Positions 14,198-16,727 of a stretch of DNA of 16,727 nt are shown here, piece by piece. A program made the position numbers and the translations under genes. Every line of letters begins with the position of its first letter. Within the stretch, counting starts at the first letter, position 1. The stretch is from Thiopontia sp964647745 (GTDB lineage: Bacteria > Pseudomonadota > Gammaproteobacteria > GCF-002020875), in the NCBI GenBank assembly GCA_964647745.1, contig CAZYJG010000027.1, positions 1 through 16,727 on the forward strand, given 5' to 3'. The notes beneath the pieces were generated by a model, which saw only the letters and a program-made list of their open reading frames with translations, had not been told where the DNA came from and searched no databases.

Positions 14198-15119
14198 GCT
14201 CGGCCTCCACCGAGGTTGCGACCTGCCTGATCACCTCCATCGGCAGTTCAGCCAGAACAGTAATCCTGTGCCCCAGCATGGAGTGGCTGTAGATATTCAA
14301 TTTCCGCCCCCGACGCTCCATCTGCTTTTCAGTAACCCCCTCGTGGGCAGACTTTTCAATAAAGATTGAGAAGACATCATCGCCGTTACTGAGTACAAGG
14401 TGGTCAACCGCACCACCAAATGCAGGGATTTCGTGCTGCAGTGAGTCCACCTTGCTGTAGCCGTCTGGAAGCCAACCGGCCCTCCAGCCAATAATATGTT
14501 TTACAACCCTTCTGCCCTCATCTCGTGCAGGTGGCGCAGTGGAGACCAGGGATGCGCTGTTTTGTGCCCTGCCCCGATTCTCGTCATGGCGCACCAGATA
14601 GGAGCGTACACGGGAGGCGTGCTCTGACGGGCTGACCAGCCGCTCGACCCATGCCCCATCAACCTCAACCCATTCGGTTTCGACCCCTGCAACAACCCTG
14701 GGTGCACTCTCTGCCACCAGGGTTGGCTGATGCTCGACTGTATTCAATTGCTGAACAACCAACAGGGCAACGGTAGCCAGTGATGCAGCCAGTGCATAGG
14801 GGATCCAGCCGGAACGCCGCTCTCCGACAGCCGCTTTCCGCCCCTGTTCTCTCTGCGGGGCCAGCAGTGCTGGCTCCTGCTCCAGCGCAGCCGAGACACG
14901 ATCTGCGAACCGTGTCTCAACAGCGCCATTGGTGAGTGGATTCTCTCCACCACCCTGCTCAAAAAGCAGCTGACGCGCCGCATGGTGGTTGGCCCACTGC
15001 TGCCTGAGCCCGGGATTCCTCTCAATCCCGACCAGCAACCTGTCAAGCTCCTCTCCAGAGAGTTCACCATCCATCAGTGCAGAGAGCTGCTCCTCCATTC
15101 CGTTCCGCTGTTGATCCAT
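14190..15119 (-). CDS. rseA: Fused anti-sigma factor: RseA/MucA plus RseB/MucB C-terminal domain
   Basis: An anti-sigma-E protein with an unusual layout (310 residues if counted from the GTG at 15122; I prefer the ATG at 15119, joined to the rpoE stop as TGATG). Residues 11-85 are the cytosolic sigma-binding RseA/MucA domain (EQLSALMDGELSGEEL, then WANHHAARQLL). A single membrane helix lies at about 106-124. A MucA-like periplasmic stretch at about 165-200 includes RVRSYLVRHDENRGRA. Residues 214-306 match the C-terminal domain of RseB/MucB: GWLPDGYSKVDS, VLSNGDDVFSIFIE, MERRGRKLNIYSH and HRITVLAELP. No separate rseB gene exists here, and the lipoprotein-sensing LolA-like N-terminal domain of RseB is absent. 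The sensor/protector thus seems covalently built into the anti-sigma factor (inference). Confidence 0.88.
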   Translation of the reverse strand: MDQQRNGMEEQLSALMDGELSGEELDRLLVGIERNPGLRQQWANHHAARQLLFEQGGGENPLTNGAVETRFADRVSAALEQEPALLAPQREQGRKAAVGERRSGWIPYALAASLATVALLVVQQLNTVEHQPTLVAESAPRVVAGVETEWVEVDGAWVERLVSPSEHASRVRSYLVRHDENRGRAQNSASLVSTAPPARDEGRRVVKHIIGWRAGWLPDGYSKVDSLQHEIPAFGGAVDHLVLSNGDDVFSIFIEKSAHEGVTEKQMERRGRKLNIYSHSMLGHRITVLAELPMEVIRQVATSVEAERG

Positions 15120-15697
15120 CACCCCTCTCCCAATGCCTGTAGCTGCCGGGCAATCGCCTCACGAGCACGAAAAATTCTTGATCGAACGGTTCCGATTGGA
15201 CACCCCATGATCTCCGCAATCTCTTCGTAACTCATGCCTTCCAGCTCTCGCAATGTTATAGCCATCTTCAAATCTTCCGACAGACTCTCCAGGGCGCGAG
15301 AGATTGTCTGCTGTACCTCATCCCGCAACAGCTCATTTTCTGGTGTTGCCTGCTCTGTCAGACCCTCCTCCTGAAAAAAAAGTTCCGCATCCTCGGCATC
15401 CAGATCACTTGCTGGTGGACGACGCCCCTTGGCCACCAGATGATTCTTCGCTGTGTTGACCGCAATCCGGTAGAGCCAGGTATAGAAGGCGCTCTCACCA
15501 CGAAAATTGGTCAATGCACGGTAGGCACGAATAAAGGCCTCCTGGGCCACATCCTCGGCCTCGGCATGATCCTTGACAAAACGCCCCACCAGGGTGACCA
15601 CCTTCTGCTGATATTTCAGTACCAGCAGATCAAAGGCACGCTTCTCTCCCTGCTGCACCCGCTCTACCAGAAGTTGATCAACAGCTCGCTGTTCCAA
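15119..15697 (-). CDS. rpoE: RNA polymerase sigma-E factor (RpoE/AlgU)
   Basis: ECF sigma factor controlling the envelope stress regulon. The 192 residues are strikingly close to E. coli RpoE: region 2 includes AFDLLVLKYQQKVVTLV, EDVAQEAFIRAYRAL, FRGESAFYTWLYRIAVNTAK and NHLVAKGRRPP; region 4 has LKMAITLRELEGMSYEEI and the helix-turn-helix CPIGTVRSRIFRAREAI. The start is TTG at 15697 with AAGGA six bases upstream, and the N-terminus MEQRAVDQLLVERVQ aligns with the E. coli start, so no ATG is needed. Its stop overlaps the anti-sigma start. A structured repeat lies 21 bp before the start codon, and I could not assign a sigma-E-type autoregulatory promoter. Confidence 0.98.
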   Translation of the reverse strand: MEQRAVDQLLVERVQQGEKRAFDLLVLKYQQKVVTLVGRFVKDHAEAEDVAQEAFIRAYRALTNFRGESAFYTWLYRIAVNTAKNHLVAKGRRPPASDLDAEDAELFFQEEGLTEQATPENELLRDEVQQTISRALESLSEDLKMAITLRELEGMSYEEIAEIMGCPIGTVRSRIFRAREAIARQLQALGEG

Positions 15698-15718
15698 TTG
15701 AAATCCTTCTCTCTTTCA

Positions 15719-15846
15719 CGTTCCCAACGTTTTGGCAGACTCTGTTTGCGGCACGTTCAGACACATCCATGTGTCACTCGGCTGTGGGCATCCCTACCCA
15801 CAGACGGCCGCAAACAGGAACTGTCAAAACTTTTCAATCATTGATA
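15719..15846 (-). repeat. Structured palindromic repeat, copy 2 (upstream of rpoE)
   Basis: Second copy of the 11783-11911 element. Outer arms are GTTTTGGCAG (15729-15738) and CTGTCAAAAC (15821-15830), then CTGTTTGCGGC / GCCGCAAACAG (11 bp perfect). Inner hairpins are GACACAT-CC-ATGTGTC and CTGTGGG / CCCACAG around CATCCCTA. AATCATTGATA again marks the high end. Arms differ from copy 1 on both sides together, so pairing is conserved. Confidence 0.85.
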
Positions 15847-15943
15847 GCAGCGACAGTAGCATAAAGCGCACATCAACACAGTGGATGAAATAGACTCGAA
15901 CATTGTAAAATGGTTCCGCAATTTATTACCCCCCCACCCATCA

Positions 15944-16727
15944 ATGGCTCTCTATCAATACGATGTCCTGATTATCGGAAGTGGTGCAGCAGGCCTTACA
16001 CTGGCTCTGCAGCTTGATCCCGAACTCAGGGTTGCACTACTCTCCAAGTCCCTGCTGGATGAGGGCAGCACCCTCTATGCACAGGGTGGAATCGCTGCTG
16101 TTCTCGACAAGGATGACTCCATTGAGTCCCATGTGAGTGATACCCTGCATGCCGGTGCCGGACTCTGCAGTGAGGATGTTGTCCGTTTCACGGTTGAGAG
16201 TGCCCGCGCCTCAATCGAGAACCTGATCGAGAGCGGGGTTGAGTTTTCACACACAGAACCATCAGATCCCAGCTCCCCCTTTCATTTGACACGTGAGGGT
16301 GGACACAGCAAGCGCCGCGTACTCCATGCCGCAGACAGCACCGGCAGAGAGATTGAGACCACGCTGGCCCAGCAGGTCAGGGGGCGGGAGAATATCGATA
16401 TCTTCGAGAACCACATTGCGATCGACCTGATCACCAGCTCCAGGCTGGAGAGAGGAGAAAATCGTGAGGATGAGCGGGTGGTTGGGGCCTATATTCTCGA
16501 CAGAAGCAGCGATCAGGTGCACACCTTCCAGTCCCCCCATGTGGTATTGGCCACGGGAGGCGGAAGCAAGGTCTATCTCTATACCAGCAACCCGGACATC
16601 TCCACCGGTGACGGCATTGCCATGGCCTGGCGTGCCGGCTGCCGGATTGCCAACATGGAGTTCAATCAGTTCCACCCAACCTGCCTCTACCACACACAGG
16701 CCAAATCCTTTCTGATTACCGAGGCGG
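15944..16727 (+). CDS. nadB: L-aspartate oxidase, 5' part (cut by window end)
   Basis: NadB oxidises L-aspartate to iminoaspartate, the first step of de novo NAD synthesis, using FAD. The first 261 codons are present. The ATG at 15944 gives MALYQYDVLIIGSGAAGLTL, an N-terminal FAD-binding Rossmann motif. Further motifs are STLYAQGGIAAV, FHLTREGGHSKRRVLHAAD (substrate-binding region), VVLATGGGSKVYLYTSNPD and AMAWRAGCRIANMEFNQFHPT with the active-site His. No Shine-Dalgarno is evident: a C-rich stretch precedes the ATG. A TAAAAT at 15906-15911 is a possible -10 without a good -35. It diverges from rpoE, as nadB and algU do in Pseudomonas. The 3' end lies outside the window. Confidence 0.97.
   Translation, partial: MALYQYDVLIIGSGAAGLTLALQLDPELRVALLSKSLLDEGSTLYAQGGIAAVLDKDDSIESHVSDTLHAGAGLCSEDVVRFTVESARASIENLIESGVEFSHTEPSDPSSPFHLTREGGHSKRRVLHAADSTGREIETTLAQQVRGRENIDIFENHIAIDLITSSRLERGENREDERVVGAYILDRSSDQVHTFQSPHVVLATGGGSKVYLYTSNPDISTGDGIAMAWRAGCRIANMEFNQFHPTCLYHTQAKSFLITEA

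Noticed and set aside
15695..15726. Sigma-E-like GGGAACG just upstream of rpoE as an autoregulatory promoter
   Set aside because: With normal sigma-E spacing the transcript would begin at or beyond the start codon, and the bases between do not give a convincing -10.
15796..15827. TTGACA in repeat copy 2 as the -35 of the rpoE promoter
   Set aside because: TTGACA is present on the minus strand (15827-15822), but no acceptable -10 follows at 16-18 bases, and the hexamer is explained as part of the outer stem arm.
11783..15846. The two palindromic repeats as part of a CRISPR array or insertion-sequence ends
   Set aside because: Only two copies about 4 kb apart, each an internal palindrome of ~128 bp, with conserved operon genes between them and no transposase or cas gene.
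16262..16693. 143-residue minus-strand open frame
   Set aside because: Antisense to nadB, which has full family motifs in this stretch.

Overview
The window is a chromosomal segment of a gammaproteobacterium. The order nadB / rpoE(algU) - rseA(mucA) - rseC - mucD - lepA - lepB - rnc - era - recO - pdxJ follows the well known Pseudomonas aeruginosa algU-to-pdxJ neighbourhood, and the proteins match their gammaproteobacterial versions motif for motif. Species cannot be fixed from the sequence. A purple-sulfur or sulfur-oxidiser lineage is possible but only inferred. Everything except nadB is on the minus strand, so transcription runs from high to low coordinates.

Region 1 (15944-16727, +): 5' part of nadB, cut by the window edge and divergent from the sigma-E operon. 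Region 2 (11956-15697, -): envelope-stress operon rpoE - rseA - rseC - mucD - glutaredoxin-like gene, tightly packed and closed by a clear Rho-independent terminator at 11923-11946. The anti-sigma gene encodes a fusion: a MucA/RseA-type anti-sigma factor with one membrane helix, followed in the periplasm by only the C-terminal domain of RseB/MucB. There is no separate rseB/mucB. Region 3 (5636-11761, -): lepA - lepB - rnc - era - recO - pdxJ - acpS, with ATGA overlaps at rnc/era and era/recO. It covers translation quality control, signal peptide removal, RNA processing, ribosome assembly, recombination repair, vitamin B6 and acyl-carrier-protein activation. Region 4 (1605-5556, -): cysM with its own promoter, a solitary Xre/MbcA/ParS-type (DUF2384) antitoxin-like gene with its own promoter, rlmD, and a FemAB/GNAT-like acyltransferase gene overlapping rlmD. 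Region 5 (1-1556, -): an EI24/CysZ-like membrane protein gene and, after a palindrome-rich spacer, a more AT-rich gene for a secreted single-domain rhodanese.

The most interesting non-coding structure is a ~128 bp palindromic element present twice, at 11783-11911 and 15719-15846. The copies have the same orientation, and each ends 21 bp before the start codon I infer for the next gene (lepA, rpoE). Each folds as an outer stem enclosing two hairpins with CATCCATG and CATCCCT apices, and the copies differ by compensatory changes. Other structures worth noting are a palindrome lying between -35 and -10 of the antitoxin-like gene, mutually exclusive hairpins in the rnc leader, a heptamer-rich inverted repeat abutting the rlmD start codon, and a probable ATT start for the glutaredoxin-like gene. 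No tRNA, rRNA, CRISPR array, insertion sequence or phage gene was found.
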